In this document: one piece after another, positions 16,795 to 24,475 of the stretch
Numbering within the stretch: the stretch's first letter is position 1
Layout of the letters: each line of letters begins with the position of its first letter
NCBI GenBank assembly: GCA_963838735.1
Contig: CAWISG010000003.1
Span: forward strand, 248,001 to 312,000
Direction: 5' to 3'
Origin: Parerythrobacter_A sp963838735
GTDB lineage: Bacteria; Pseudomonadota; Alphaproteobacteria; Sphingomonadales; Sphingomonadaceae
Length of the DNA stretch: 64,000 nt
Notes under the pieces: generated by a model
What the model saw: only the letters and a program-made list of their open reading frames with translations
Databases searched by the model: none
What the model was told of the DNA's origin: nothing
Made by a program: the position numbers and the translations under genes

Positions 16795-17409
16795 ATGGCA
16801 AAGCCCGACTGCGCCCTGTATCTGATCTCGCCGCTGGACGTGGGCGGCGCGTTTCCCGAACGGCTGCGCCGCGCGCTGGCCGCCGGCCCGGTCGCTGCGT
16901 TCCAGTTCCGCGTTAAGGGTCTGGACCAGCATGCCGCTGCCGAGCTGGCCGCGCCGTTGCAGGAAATCTGCGCGGCGCACGACACGGCGTTCATCGTCAA
17001 TGACGACGTGTCGCTGGCGAAGCGGCTGGGAGCGGATGGCGTGCATCTGGGCCAAGGCGATGGCGATCCGCGAGAAGCGCGCGAAGCGCTTGGACGCAAT
17101 TCGCAGATCGGCGTTACCTGCCATGCCTCTCGCCACCTCGCAATGGAAGCGGGCGAGGGAGGGGCTGATTACGTGGCGTTTGGCGCGTTCCACAGCAGCA
17201 CGACGAAGGATGCGGGCCACCGCGCGGACCTTTCGCTGCTGAAATGGTGGAGCGGAATTTTCGAAATCCCCAGCGTTGCGATCGGCGGAATAACACCGGA
17301 CAATGCGAAGCCTATCATCGACGCCGGCGCCGACTTCGTGGCGGTGAGCGGTGCGGTCTGGAACGGGGACGAAGTGGCAGCGGTAAAGGCCTTTGCCAAT
17401 CTGCTTTAG
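16795..17409 (+). CDS. thiE: Thiamine phosphate synthase
   Basis: 204 residues, TIM-barrel. Joins HMP-diphosphate and the thiazole phosphate to give thiamine phosphate. Signatures: FQFRVKGLD for the diphosphate Arg/Lys, FIVNDDVSLAKRLGADGVHLGQGD, ASRHLAMEAGEGGADYVAFGAFHSSTTK and VAIGGITPDN. It follows aldolase by 12 bp and could supply thiamine diphosphate for the transketolase and E1 genes nearby, although this is only context. No TPP-riboswitch-like leader was seen. Confidence 0.9.
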   Translation: MAKPDCALYLISPLDVGGAFPERLRRALAAGPVAAFQFRVKGLDQHAAAELAAPLQEICAAHDTAFIVNDDVSLAKRLGADGVHLGQGDGDPREAREALGRNSQIGVTCHASRHLAMEAGEGGADYVAFGAFHSSTTKDAGHRADLSLLKWWSGIFEIPSVAIGGITPDNAKPIIDAGADFVAVSGAVWNGDEVAAVKAFANLL

Positions 17410-17478
17410 GGAGGCAAGGGATGGCTTAACGGCGTCGTGCATGGTAGCGAGAGACCAGTCTCATATTGCGAGGAACCG

Positions 17479-18672
17479 ATGCGCGCCTTTTTGTTGTTAG
17501 CTACCGCCCTTACCCTGAGTGCTTGCAGCGTCCGATCGACGGATGATGCCGCCGATAACGCGACCCAAGCCGATAGCGAGGCAAATGCGACCGCTGACAA
17601 CCTTGCCGACACCATGCGGTCCGACGACGAACGCCAGACGGTGCGTGCGGAAACCGACATAGCCGATCCTGAAAAACGACCCGAAATGCAGATGCAGGTC
17701 GTCCTCGATCGGCAAGGGTTCGGTCCAGGCGTGATCGACGGGAAGATGGGTCTTTCCACAAAGAACGCTTTGCGCGGGTTTCAGGAAGCGAACGGCATCC
17801 AGATAACCGGCGAAGCCGACGCGGACACCAAGCAGGCTTTGGCAAAGTGGGCCGACATTCCCGCCACCCGGGTGGTCCGGATACCGGACGAGTGGGGCGA
17901 GATCGAGTTTGCGAAGCTGCCCGACCGTGCGCCGGAACAGGCCGAACTGGAAGCGCTGGGCTACGAGACGCTCGACGAAAAACTGGCGGAGCGGTTCCAT
18001 ACCACGGTTGCGGTTCTGAAGACCCTGAACCCCGACGGTCGGCCCGCAGGAGCAACGAAGCCGTCCGCTTCGCCGACGCCGGAAGAGACCAAGGCTAGCA
18101 CGACGCAGGACGACGAGCGGTCCACCCAATCGGTCTTCACCGCAGGCCAGCTTATTCGCGTGCCGAATGTCGGCGCAGACCGTATCGCGCCCGACGCGGT
18201 TACAGATGCCGAATGGAAGCAAACCTTGCAGGCATTGGGCGTCGGCACCGAGCAGCCCGAGGTTGCGCGGATTGTGGTGAGCGAGAAAGCGGGCACGCTA
18301 AAGGCATTCGATGCGGACGAAAAACTGGTTGCGCTGTTCACCGTCACGACGGGAAGCGAAAACGACCCGCTTCCGTTAGGCGAATGGAAAATCAACGGGA
18401 TCGGCCACAACCCGCCTTTTGCCTATAATCCTGAGTTGTTCTGGGATGTACCGGACGATACCGAGAAGCAGCAACTACCGCCCGGACCGAACGGACCGGT
18501 CGGCGTGGTCTGGATCGACCTGTCGAAGGAACATTACGGCATACACGGCACCCCGGCGCCCGAAACGATCGGCAGGGCGCAAAGCCACGGCTGCGTGCGG
18601 CTGACCAACTGGGACGCCGCGCGTCTTTCGGAAATGGTATCAAACTCTACAGACGTGCTATTTGAGGCCTAA
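17479..18672 (+). CDS. L,D-transpeptidase lipoprotein with peptidoglycan-binding domain
   Basis: 397 residues from the ATG at 17479 (AGGA just upstream). Lipobox LTLSAC ends the signal at Cys16-17, so a lipoprotein. An acidic Asp/Ala/Thr linker leads to a PG_binding_1 domain (about 74-125: VVLDRQGFGPGVIDGKMG) and a C-terminal YkuD domain with HGTP and the SHGCVR active site (Cys372). Makes 3-3 peptidoglycan cross-links or anchors proteins to them. TAATG overlap (1 bp) joins it to the LytM gene. Confidence 0.9.
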   Translation: MRAFLLLATALTLSACSVRSTDDAADNATQADSEANATADNLADTMRSDDERQTVRAETDIADPEKRPEMQMQVVLDRQGFGPGVIDGKMGLSTKNALRGFQEANGIQITGEADADTKQALAKWADIPATRVVRIPDEWGEIEFAKLPDRAPEQAELEALGYETLDEKLAERFHTTVAVLKTLNPDGRPAGATKPSASPTPEETKASTTQDDERSTQSVFTAGQLIRVPNVGADRIAPDAVTDAEWKQTLQALGVGTEQPEVARIVVSEKAGTLKAFDADEKLVALFTVTTGSENDPLPLGEWKINGIGHNPPFAYNPELFWDVPDDTEKQQLPPGPNGPVGVVWIDLSKEHYGIHGTPAPETIGRAQSHGCVRLTNWDAARLSEMVSNSTDVLFEA

Positions 18673-19394
18673 TGCCCTTTGTCGACCGCCTTTTGACAAT
18701 AATCGTTACCGCTACGCTGACCTCGGCAGTGTGGATCGTCGCAGGCGGCAGCATCATGGAAAACGCCGGGGCGGACGGACAGATCGATTCGACACGTCCG
18801 GCACTGGCAGCGCCAAGTCCCGACGGATCGGAACCCGCCGTCGATCAGGCACAGGCGGCGGCCTCCGAACTGGACCGCTCGCTGGAGGCTGTCGATACGA
18901 CAACCACGACACTAAACCGCGATAACGCCACAACACCGGCGGCCGACGAGGGTAAGAACCTGCGGATACCGGTGTTGAACGTGCGCGCCGCCGACCTGAC
19001 CGATACCTTTACCGACAAGCGCGGTGCAGGAACGCGGTTGCATGAAGCCATCGATATCATGGCCCCCAAGGGGACGTCGGTCGTTGCGGCAGCCCCGGGT
19101 GTAATCGAGCGAATGTTTGTGTCCGAAGCGGGCGGCAAGACGATTTACGTGCGTTCGCAGGACGGCCTCACCATTCACTACTACGCGCATCTTGGCGATT
19201 ATGCGGAAGGTCTGAAGGATGGCCAGCGCGTCCGGCGCGGGCAACGTCTGGGTACCGTAGGCAGCACCGGTAACGCAGCACCTGAAGCTCCGCACCTGCA
19301 CTTCGCCATTCTGCGCACGACCAAGGATGCCAAGTGGTGGGAACCCGCCAACGCAATCAATCCCTATCCACTTCTGGCAGGGACTGCCGAATAA
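18672..19394 (+). CDS. M23 (LytM) peptidase-domain protein
   Basis: 240 residues. An N-terminal membrane helix (about 6-26) and a Thr/Ala/Asp-rich linker precede an M23 domain at about 100-235. Zinc ligands are present: His124 and Asp128 in LHEAIDI, and HLH at 208-210. All ligands are conserved, so it may be an active endopeptidase rather than a degenerate LytM activator, though the usual HGGID is changed to HEAID. Directly coupled to the L,D-transpeptidase gene, so both likely act on the same wall segment. Confidence 0.88.
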   Translation: MPFVDRLLTIIVTATLTSAVWIVAGGSIMENAGADGQIDSTRPALAAPSPDGSEPAVDQAQAAASELDRSLEAVDTTTTTLNRDNATTPAADEGKNLRIPVLNVRAADLTDTFTDKRGAGTRLHEAIDIMAPKGTSVVAAAPGVIERMFVSEAGGKTIYVRSQDGLTIHYYAHLGDYAEGLKDGQRVRRGQRLGTVGSTGNAAPEAPHLHFAILRTTKDAKWWEPANAINPYPLLAGTAE

Positions 19395-19775
19395 TCAGAA
19401 GCGACCTGCGGCGTTGGTCCGGACACACCGCACGCGGTCCTTGCTGCCGTCCTTTTCCCGATACATCAGCGTGGTGTCGGATATGCGATCAAACATCATG
19501 CCCTTCATCGATCCCCGAGTAAATGTCACCCGTTCCCCGGTCAGCAGGTACGTGCCAACCCCTTCGTTCGTACGATAGGTGGACGCGTTGCCGATGGTAA
19601 AACCCATGTCGGGCAATTCGCGCCAGGCTGTGCCGCCGGCATCGCCGGGCAGAGAGCAGACATAGATACCGTGTGGCAGGGTGCCCAGACGGCCATTCGC
19701 CGCATTGGCAGCGGGGGCAGCCGAAACAATGCCGGCCAAAAAAGCGGAATACAGCAAGGCGAGGCGGCGTGACAT
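19395..19775 (-). CDS. Secreted protein of unknown function
   Basis: 126 residues with a clear signal peptide (MSRRLALLYSAFLAGIVSA, cleavage near AANA). The mature part has one Cys pair (VCSLPGD and VRCVRT) and repeated beta-type segments (GFTIGNASTYR, GTYLLTGERVTFT, MYREKDGSKDRV), like small sphingomonad exported proteins. No family recognised. It ends immediately against the M23 gene, with no gap. Confidence 0.65.
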   Translation of the reverse strand: MSRRLALLYSAFLAGIVSAAPAANAANGRLGTLPHGIYVCSLPGDAGGTAWRELPDMGFTIGNASTYRTNEGVGTYLLTGERVTFTRGSMKGMMFDRISDTTLMYREKDGSKDRVRCVRTNAAGRF

Positions 19776-19914
19776 GATAGCTCCGATAGCGGTTCTTCGG
19801 TCTTAGGACCACCTGCCTTGCGGGCATGTGAAGGACCAGCTAGACGGCACAGCCTTGGCGATGGCGACCCTGTGTGCGACCCGCCGTTCCCGTGTGCATG
19901 AAAAGGTCCAGGCC

Positions 19915-20478
19915 ATGAAAATGAGCGGCGTCGATATTCGCCCCGGCAACATCATCGAATACGAAGGTGGTATCTGGAAGGTGGCCAAGATCCAGCATAC
20001 GCAGCCGGGCAAGGGCGGGGCGTACATGCAGGTGGAAATGAAAAACCTGCAGGACGGACGCAAGACCAATGTCCGCTATCGCAGCGCCGACACGGTCGAG
20101 AAGGTGCGTCTGGAATTGCAGGAATACCAGTTCCTGTATGAAGATGGCGACATGCTGGTCTTCATGGACCAGTCCACATTCGAACAGATCAACCTGCCCG
20201 CCGACCTGTTGGGCGATGCGCGCGCGTTTCTGGAAGACGGCATGACCGTGACGCTGGAACTGTGGGAGGAAAAGCCGATTTCCGTGGCGCTGCCCGACCA
20301 GATCGAAGCCACGATCGTGGAAGCGGACGCGGTCGTAAAGGGGCAGACAGCCTCCTCCAGTTACAAACCCGCCAAGCTGGAAAACGGTGTGCGCGTAATG
20401 GTGCCGCCGCATATCGAAAGCGGGACGCGCATCATCGTGGATGTGTACGAACAAACCTATGTCGGGAAAGCCGGGTAA
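19915..20478 (+). CDS. efp: Translation elongation factor P
   Basis: 187 residues from the ATG at 19915. Relieves stalling at polyproline. MKMSGVDIRPGNIIEYEGG start, the modification loop PGKGGAYMQVE with the conserved Lys (position ~34), and the C-terminal domain ending GTRIIVDVYEQTYVGKAG. The in-frame region back to 19828 lacks family character. The lysine modification type (EpmA, rhamnose) cannot be told here. Confidence 0.95.
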   Translation: MKMSGVDIRPGNIIEYEGGIWKVAKIQHTQPGKGGAYMQVEMKNLQDGRKTNVRYRSADTVEKVRLELQEYQFLYEDGDMLVFMDQSTFEQINLPADLLGDARAFLEDGMTVTLELWEEKPISVALPDQIEATIVEADAVVKGQTASSSYKPAKLENGVRVMVPPHIESGTRIIVDVYEQTYVGKAG

Positions 20479-20486
20479 CAGACACC

Positions 20487-21305
20487 ATGTCGATGTATTC
20501 AGGTCTCGTCCGCGTGATGGAACGCGCCGCACGCAAGGCGGGCAACCGGTTGCGCCGCGATTTTGGCGAGGTCGAGCATCTGCAGGTCAGCCGCAAGGGC
20601 CCTGCCGATTTCGTGTCAAAGGCCGATCAGGTCGCCGAACGCACGCTTTATGACGAGCTGGGCGCGGCACGGCCGGGCTGGGGCTTCGTGCTGGAAGAAG
20701 CGGGCACCATCGAAGGCGATCCGGACAAGCCGCGCTGGATCGTCGACCCGCTCGACGGGACCAGCAACTTCCTCCACGGCATCCCGCATTTCGCGATCAG
20801 TATCGCTGCGCAGGAGCCCAAGCCCGGCGGTGGCTGGGGCGAAGTGACGGCAGCGGTCGTGTATCAGCCGATTACCGACGAAACGTTCTGGGCGGAGAAA
20901 ACGCGCGGCGCATGGGTGCAGGACCAGCGCCTGCGCGTGTCGGCCCGCAACCGCCTTTCGGAGGCGCTGATTGCCACCGGCGTGCCGTTCGCGGGGCATG
21001 GTGATTTTGCCGAATGGAACAGGATCTTCGAGGCCATCGGTCCGCAGGTCGCGGGTATCCGGCGCTTCGGGGCCGCATCGCTCGATCTCGCCTGGCTCGC
21101 CGCGGGCCGGTATGACGGGTTTTGGGAAAGCGACCTGAACGACTGGGACACGGCAGCAGGATGCTTGCTGGTGCGCGAAGCCGGCGGTTTTGTCAGCGAC
21201 TATCGCGGGCGGTCCATGCCTATCCATTCCGCGCAGGTGCTGGCGGCCAATGATGCCTTGCATTCGCGTATGCATAAGCTCCTGGCGGGTGCATTAAAGG
21301 CGTAA
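20487..21305 (+). CDS. Inositol monophosphatase family protein (SuhB-like)
   Basis: 272 residues, Li+/Mg2+-dependent phosphatase fold. Motifs: FVSKADQVAE, EEAGTIEGD (first metal motif), WIVDPLDGTSNFLHG (second metal motif), and ESDLNDWDTAAGCLLVREAGG (third). Hydrolyses myo-inositol 1-phosphate or related sugar phosphates. It begins 8 bp after efp and the pair may be co-transcribed. tRNA-Leu follows. The exact substrate is uncertain. Confidence 0.9.
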   Translation: MSMYSGLVRVMERAARKAGNRLRRDFGEVEHLQVSRKGPADFVSKADQVAERTLYDELGAARPGWGFVLEEAGTIEGDPDKPRWIVDPLDGTSNFLHGIPHFAISIAAQEPKPGGGWGEVTAAVVYQPITDETFWAEKTRGAWVQDQRLRVSARNRLSEALIATGVPFAGHGDFAEWNRIFEAIGPQVAGIRRFGAASLDLAWLAAGRYDGFWESDLNDWDTAAGCLLVREAGGFVSDYRGRSMPIHSAQVLAANDALHSRMHKLLAGALKA

Positions 21306-21308
21306 CGC

Positions 21309-21337
21309 TTGAAGCACGATTGCGAGGCCGCTAACAG
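21309..21337 (+). promoter_or_regulatory. Promoter of tRNA-Leu
   Basis: TTGAAG at 21309-21314, 17-bp spacer, TAACAG at 21332-21337, and the tRNA 5' end 22 bp downstream. It starts 3 bp after the suhB-like stop codon. Confidence 0.5.
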
Positions 21338-21359
21338 CGCGGTCTTCGCCTATGGACAT

Positions 21360-21444
21360 GCCCCTGTGGTGGAATTGGTAGACGCGTTCGACTCAAAATC
21401 GAATTTCGAAAGAAGTGCCGGTTCGAGTCCGGCCAGGGGCACCA
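21360..21444 (+). tRNA. tRNA-Leu(CAA)
   Basis: 85 nt including encoded CCA. Acceptor GCCCCTG/CAGGGGC, anticodon loop CTCAAAA with anticodon CAA, a short extra arm (TTTCGAAAGAAGT region) as in class II tRNAs, and T-loop GGTTCGAGTCC. A T-tract follows at 21446-21450 but no clear hairpin. Confidence 0.96.
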
Positions 21445-21472
21445 ACTTTTTATTATGGCTGTTTCAGGCCAC

Positions 21473-21804
21473 CTACGGCCCGGTAATCGCAACCGTCCGT
21501 GGGGGTGAATAGGCATGCACGAAGAACCACTGGCCATCGGGCGAGAAGCAGTCTCCGGCCAGCTCGGTCTGCGTCCGCAGTCTTCCGAACGCATAAGCGG
21601 AACGGGGCCGAACAGTCCGGTGGTACCGGCAAGCGTGCGAAACTGGCGCTTCACCAACGGCGTTTCGGCATAGAGCAAAAGGGCTCCGTAATTATCGAAG
21701 GAAGATGCAGCGGAAAGGCCCGACGCACTTCGCGCAACGCGTCCGCTGGTAATTAATGCGGCGAATGCCGAAGCAGTGGCGTTAAGAAAATTACGGCAGT
21801 CCAT
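21473..21804 (-). pseudogene. PhoX-type phosphatase (DUF839) remnant
   Basis: Starting at 21804 the frame MDCRNFLNATASAFAALITSG resembles the Tat-like leader of PhoX phosphatases and continues to a YGALL segment, as in the intact N-terminus. The last ~30 codons, in another frame (stop 21473-21475), read ELAGDCFSPDGQWFF and end VAITGP, matching the PhoX C-terminus ending in ITGPW. The ~600-residue middle is gone and the two ends are out of frame. PhoX is a calcium-dependent exported alkaline phosphatase. The family call rests on recognition of the two ends. Confidence 0.6.
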
Positions 21805-21844
21805 GTCATGTATCTCCAGTCCGCCGTGGCGATCTGTCTTACTA

Positions 21845-22843
21845 TCATGACAGCTTCGAACCATCCTCGACCATCAAAGCCAATAGCGCAAAACTGGCGA
21901 GCCAGTGTTCGCCCATATAGTCGCCGGTGACGTGGGGCAGGGCGATGTGCAAATGCGTATCGGCCACACCACGCACGTGCGCTGCCTGCGCTTCGGGCAT
22001 AGCTCGGGCGACATCGCGCAGCGCCCATGCGCGGCTCAGGTTGAGGCCGTCGAGATGGGCGGTCTTGCCGTCGGTCCGGTCGGAAACGGTTGCGGGTTCG
22101 AGCCGGTCTATCCAGCCATTGTCAATGACCAGCGCGGTAAACCAGCAAGTGAAGGCATCGGGTGTCAGCACATGACGCATAAGCTGTGCCGCCGACAGGA
22201 CCGGCGACAGGAACTCGTCGCCTCCCGGTTCCCATCCGCGATAGTCGCGCCGGTCCGCAAACGCCGACTGCGCCCAGTCATCTATGGCCGACACGAGGGT
22301 GGGAGACCGGTCCAGCGCCCAATGCCGCGAAAGCAACAAAGCGAACGTCGTGTTGTAATGCGTGCCGACATAGACGGGATAGGTCAGCACTTTCAGATAG
22401 GCGTCGAACTGCGCGGCAAAATGATCGGCCAGCGGTTCGAGCTGCTTTGCCCATGGCCTGTCGCCATGCCGCCCTGCTTCGTGATGCAGGTACAGCAGCC
22501 AGCCCCAGCCATACGGCCGCTCGAACCCGCGTGCCGTGGGCTGCCGGGCATAGGTCAGCTCCGCCGCACAGTTGTTTGCCGTGAACGTGGTGTCGGCCAG
22601 TTGCGCGATAGCGTCCGCTTCGGGCAAATCGGGAAACAGCCGTCGCAGCGTCAGCAGGGTCCACCAGCCATGTACGCAGGAATGCCAGTCATAGCTGCCG
22701 AAGAAACAGGGATGGAGCGAGCGGGGCGAACGCACATCGCTGTCCGATGCCATCACGTGGTCCAGCTTGTGCGGATATTCGCGCCTTACATGGCCCAGCG
22801 CAGCCTGCGCAAACCGGGACGCCTGCTCGCACGTCAGGTCCAT
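21845..22843 (-). CDS. DUF2891 family protein
   Basis: 332 residues from the ATG at 22843. Matches DUF2891 in length and layout: N-terminal HPCFFGSYDWHSCVHGWWTLLTLRR and the central PYGWGWLLYLHHE, Trp/His-rich blocks resembling an alpha-alpha barrel, then VYVGTHYNTTFAL and CTFTA-like later segments. No signal peptide seen. Reading frame is intact. Overlaps the DUF979 gene by 10 bp. The function is unknown; co-location with a 5-oxoprolinase and predicted permeases suggests peptide or pyroglutamate use. Confidence 0.85.
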   Translation of the reverse strand: MDLTCEQASRFAQAALGHVRREYPHKLDHVMASDSDVRSPRSLHPCFFGSYDWHSCVHGWWTLLTLRRLFPDLPEADAIAQLADTTFTANNCAAELTYARQPTARGFERPYGWGWLLYLHHEAGRHGDRPWAKQLEPLADHFAAQFDAYLKVLTYPVYVGTHYNTTFALLLSRHWALDRSPTLVSAIDDWAQSAFADRRDYRGWEPGGDEFLSPVLSAAQLMRHVLTPDAFTCWFTALVIDNGWIDRLEPATVSDRTDGKTAHLDGLNLSRAWALRDVARAMPEAQAAHVRGVADTHLHIALPHVTGDYMGEHWLASFALLALMVEDGSKLS

Positions 22844-23796
22844 AGCAGGAAGGCTCCGACATAAATTATCGCCACATTGCATACCCACAGGGGGATGGCG
22901 GTCCATACCTGTTGCCGGATGACGCCATTCTGGTCGTCCAGCTCGAGCAGTGCGGCGGGGACGATGTTGAAATTCGCCGCCATCGGGGTCAGCAGTGTGC
23001 CGCAAAACCCTGCGAGCATTCCGACTGCGCCGATGACCGCCGGGTTGCCGCCATACCCCTCGACCAGCAGCGGAATGCCGATGGCGGCGGCCATGACGGG
23101 GAAGGCGGCAAAGGCATTACCCATAATCATGGTGATCACCGCCATGCCCAGACAGAACACAATTACGGTCAGCAACACGCTGCCTTCGGGAATGACCGAC
23201 CCCGCCAGCGCACCGATGATGTCGCCGACCCCGGCCAAGGCGAACACTGCGCCCAACGCTGCCAGCATCTGGGGCAGGATCGCGGCCCAGCCGATTGAAT
23301 CGAGCAGGCGGCGGCCTTCCTGCGCAGCGGCAAGAGGCGGCGGGCGCAACCATGCCATTGCAACAACCAGCGCAATAATGACGCCGATGCCGAACAAAAT
23401 CAGCGTCTCCCGGCGCGGCGCGAACAGCTGCGTTTCATTCAAAGGCGTGTAATTATACGCCAGCGTCCCCGCCACCGCAACGAACGGTACGATCAGCGCA
23501 GGCAGGAATAACCTATTACCCAAACGCGTGGAATGTTCGACACGATCCTCCCATCCTGTGGTAGCAGGTTTGCTGCGGCCCAACCCGCCGACGCCGGCAA
23601 TGCCGACCAGTGCCAACACCAGCAGGCCGTTTTCCAGATCCGAAATGTGACTGCCGAACAGGAAGCTGGCCGCGAGCAGACCCCAGAATGCGGCATTGCC
23701 CCAACGCTTCGGATTGCTGCCGTCAAGCGCGCTGAGCGTCGCCCAAATCGCGAAGAAGCCCCCTGCCAGAATGTAAAGCCACTCGTAGGTAATCAT
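22834..23796 (-). CDS. DUF979 predicted permease subunit
   Basis: 320 residues, about eight to ten transmembrane segments. Matches DUF979, always paired with DUF969. Conserved stretches: GIAGVGGLGRSKP, LFGIGVIIALVVAM, NAFAAFPVMAAAIGIPLLV and GMLAGFCGTLLTPMAANFNIVPAALLEL near the C-terminus. Its ATG overlaps the end of the DUF969 frame (ATGA). The reading frame is intact. Transport role is predicted; substrate pyroglutamate or a relative is an inference from the neighbours. Confidence 0.87.
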   Translation of the reverse strand: MITYEWLYILAGGFFAIWATLSALDGSNPKRWGNAAFWGLLAASFLFGSHISDLENGLLVLALVGIAGVGGLGRSKPATTGWEDRVEHSTRLGNRLFLPALIVPFVAVAGTLAYNYTPLNETQLFAPRRETLILFGIGVIIALVVAMAWLRPPPLAAAQEGRRLLDSIGWAAILPQMLAALGAVFALAGVGDIIGALAGSVIPEGSVLLTVIVFCLGMAVITMIMGNAFAAFPVMAAAIGIPLLVEGYGGNPAVIGAVGMLAGFCGTLLTPMAANFNIVPAALLELDDQNGVIRQQVWTAIPLWVCNVAIIYVGAFLLWT

Positions 23797-24475
23797 GGCG
23801 CGTTCCTCCCGCCACTACGTCCCAGTTTACGGTCGAGCGCCATGATCCGCCCGCCATGAATGAAAAACGCGCAGATTGCGGTCGGGATGGCCCACACCGA
23901 AAGCTGCAAGGGGGTGAGGGGATAGCCAGCGGACTCGAACACGCCCTGAATCAGCAGGATGGATGCGATGGCGAAGAAAATGTCCTCGCCGAAAAACAGT
24001 CCGACATTATCGGTGGCCGCCGACATGGCGCGGACTTGCTGCCGGACCGCTTCGGGCATGTCGCCATGTGATTTCACCGCCGCAGCTTCCGCCATGGGCG
24101 CGACCAGTGGGCGCACCGCCTGTGGATGGCCCCCGATATCCTTCATGCCCAGCGCGGCGGTAATCTGGCGGAACAGTAAATACAGTACCAGCAGCTTGCC
24201 CATCGTCGCGCCGCGCACCGTCTCGATCAGTGCGCTGGCGCATTGTTGCGACCGTATCGTTCCAGCAATCCGATCACTGGCAGGATGATCCAGGTCACGC
24301 TGATATAGCGGTTGTCATTGAAGGCCTTGCCGAGCGCTTCGATCACCGGGACCGCATCCAGTCCGGCCAGCAGACCCGTTGCAACGGCAGCGCCGACGAC
24401 GACGAGCAGCGGATTGAACCGCAACGCGAAGCCAATGACGACAAGCGCGATGCCGATGAGGGGCCAGTTATTCAT
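23793..24475 (-). pseudogene. DUF969 predicted permease subunit, frameshifted
   Basis: Starts at 24475 as MNNWPLIGIALVVIG and continues with typical DUF969 helices to LPVIGLLERYG, then hits a stop 7 codons later. The rest (QQCASALIETVRGATMGKLL to the end, 23793) is in the +1-shifted frame. Restoring one base at about 24251-24252 gives a full-length ~228-residue protein with the expected DUF969 order. Either a real frameshift or a sequencing error. DUF969 and DUF979 form the two halves of a predicted permease. Confidence 0.75.

Noticed and set aside
16795..17409. TPP riboswitch controlling thiE.
   Set aside because: Only 12 bp separate thiE from the aldolase gene, too short for a riboswitch leader.
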